Assembly: GCA_002328185.1 (NCBI GenBank)
Contig: DCWQ01000057.1
Coordinates: 5,051 to 19,344, forward strand
Length of the DNA stretch: 14,294 bases
Direction: 5' to 3'
DNA from: Dehalococcoidia bacterium UBA2158
GTDB lineage: Bacteria > Chloroflexota > Dehalococcoidia > Lucifugimonadales > UBA3495
Shown piece by piece: positions 13,579 to 14,294 of this stretch. The position numbers were made by a program, and so were the translations under genes. A model generated the notes under the pieces. The model did not search any database. It was not told the DNA's origin and saw only the letters and a list, made by a program, of their open reading frames with translations. Every line of letters begins with the position of its first letter. The stretch's first letter is position 1.

Positions 13579-14294
13579 TCACCAGCCGATGGCGTAGCCG
13601 TCGCGTCTGGGGTCTGCCGCTCCGTGGAGAGCGCCGGTTTCCGGGTTCACCTGGATCATCATCTCGCTACCTTGGGCGCCCCATTCGGGCATCATGTTCA
13701 GTTGATGACCCTTGCTTTCCAGAGCCTGGCGGACGTCTGTCCCGAACCTGGACTCCATGTGTAAGAGATTATCACAGACGTGGGGCACGTTGGACTCGGT
13801 GGGGCTGTGGGAATTTCGCCACCGGGGCGCTTCCACCGCCTCGGCCACTGTCATGCCGAAGTCGATGAGGTGCGTTATCACCTGCATGTTGGTCTGCACT
13901 TGTGTGTCAGCGCCCGGTGTGCCGCAGACCAGCGCCAGTCCACTGCTGCCCGAGGGTTTACCCAACGAGGCTGGGCCGTCGCCGTTGAAGACCATCACCG
14001 GGTTCATGGTGTGGCGCACCCGTTTGCCGGGCTGGAGGCAGTCCACGTGGTCCGGATCCAGGTGCCAATAGGTCATCCGATTGTTGAGCAAGATGCCGGT
14101 ACCCTCGGCGACGATGCTGGAACCCATTGAGCTCTGGATGCTCTGGAGTTGGCAGACCGCGTTGCCCCACTGGTCCACGATCACGAAGCAGGTGGTGTCT
14201 TCTTCCTGCACAGCCCCGGCTGCCACCCGTCCCGCGCCGCCGGAGCCGCCCTGGAACACCCAAGGGTCACCGTGGGCCGGGTCGGACGCCCGGT
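13579..14294 (-). CDS. Gamma-glutamyltransferase family protein, C-terminal part (runs off the right edge)
   Basis: The frame is open from the window edge to TGA 13581-13579, about 238 codons. It covers the Ntn-hydrolase small subunit: EEDTTCFVIVDQWGNAVCQL contains the expected processing site, where the first Thr after Asp would become the N-terminal nucleophile (usual DTTHF; here DTTCF). Further family blocks are LQSIQSSMGSSIV, GILLNNRM, PGKRVRHTMNPVMVF, the strand and glycine segment ending CGTPGADTQ, and the natural terminus GALHGAADPRRDGYAIG. Such enzymes cleave gamma-glutamyl bonds of glutathione or related amides, usually in the periplasm or outside the cell. The large subunit and any signal peptide lie beyond the window. 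Confidence 0.9.
   Translation of the reverse strand, partial: RASDPAHGDPWVFQGGSGGAGRVAAGAVQEEDTTCFVIVDQWGNAVCQLQSIQSSMGSSIVAEGTGILLNNRMTYWHLDPDHVDCLQPGKRVRHTMNPVMVFNGDGPASLGKPSGSSGLALVCGTPGADTQVQTNMQVITHLIDFGMTVAEAVEAPRWRNSHSPTESNVPHVCDNLLHMESRFGTDVRQALESKGHQLNMMPEWGAQGSEMMIQVNPETGALHGAADPRRDGYAIGW

Noticed and set aside
1..14294. CRISPR arrays, tRNA or rRNA genes, transposases.
   Set aside because: I saw no regularly spaced repeats, no tRNA or rRNA sequence signatures and no transposase-like ORF on either strand.

Overview
The window is a moderately GC-rich, gene-dense bacterial chromosome segment. The gene set fits a Chloroflexota lineage, possibly the marine SAR202/Dehalococcoidia group. 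It includes a maleylpyruvate-isomerase-like protein, an MmgE/PrpD protein, a gamma-glutamyltransferase, a short-form QueF and a dispersed repeat carrying CCGCTCATCCTGAGCCTGTC. The placement is inference from gene content, because there is no rRNA or other phylogenetic marker.

Left part (1-3000, minus strand): a likely catabolic operon reads leftward. It holds a TcuA-like FAD dehydrogenase, a DinB/MDMPI-type metalloenzyme-like protein and the 5' part of an MFS (monocarboxylate-transporter-like) permease. Divergent from it on the plus strand are tag (3-methyladenine DNA glycosylase I), a short zinc-type MDR dehydrogenase, and a protein with a primase-C-terminal-type winged helix fused to an unrecognised N-terminal domain. 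A strong GC hairpin then separates that gene from a tiny convergent Cys-rich ORF. An MmgE/PrpD protein follows at 5982-7331.

Middle (7328-9869, minus strand): a preQ1/queuosine precursor operon, queF-queD-queC, with a clear promoter. The fourth gene, queE, is a decayed pseudogene with three in-frame stops and at least three frameshifts. An inverted-repeat element of about 135 bp lies between queC and the queE remnant.

Right part: back-to-back divergent promoters drive queF leftward and a RidA-domain protein rightward. The RidA gene is followed by the most interesting content of the window, two consecutive genes that look truncated by UGA but are best read as selenoprotein genes. The first is an OsmC-family protein in which UGA (codon 120) replaces the second catalytic Cys. 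It lies 67 residues after Cys53, against 66 between Cys59 and Cys125 of E. coli OsmC. The second is a BtuF-like 'cobalamin-binding' protein in which UGA (codon 96) replaces the second Cys of a CxxC motif, giving CEVU. In both, the family-typical sequence continues in frame past UGA to a normal TAG or TAA. In both, a hairpin with a guanosine at the start of its apical loop lies at the spacing expected of a bacterial SECIS; the second hairpin (6-bp stem, AGGUU loop) is textbook. Conventional gene calling would truncate or split both genes.

Far right (11983-14294, minus strand): a Lon-substrate-binding-domain protein, an HNH nuclease-family protein, an uncharacterised protein and the C-terminal (small-subunit) part of a gamma-glutamyltransferase that runs off the window. 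The natural TGA stops of the MDMPI-like gene and the GGT gene show that TGA is not reassigned genome-wide.
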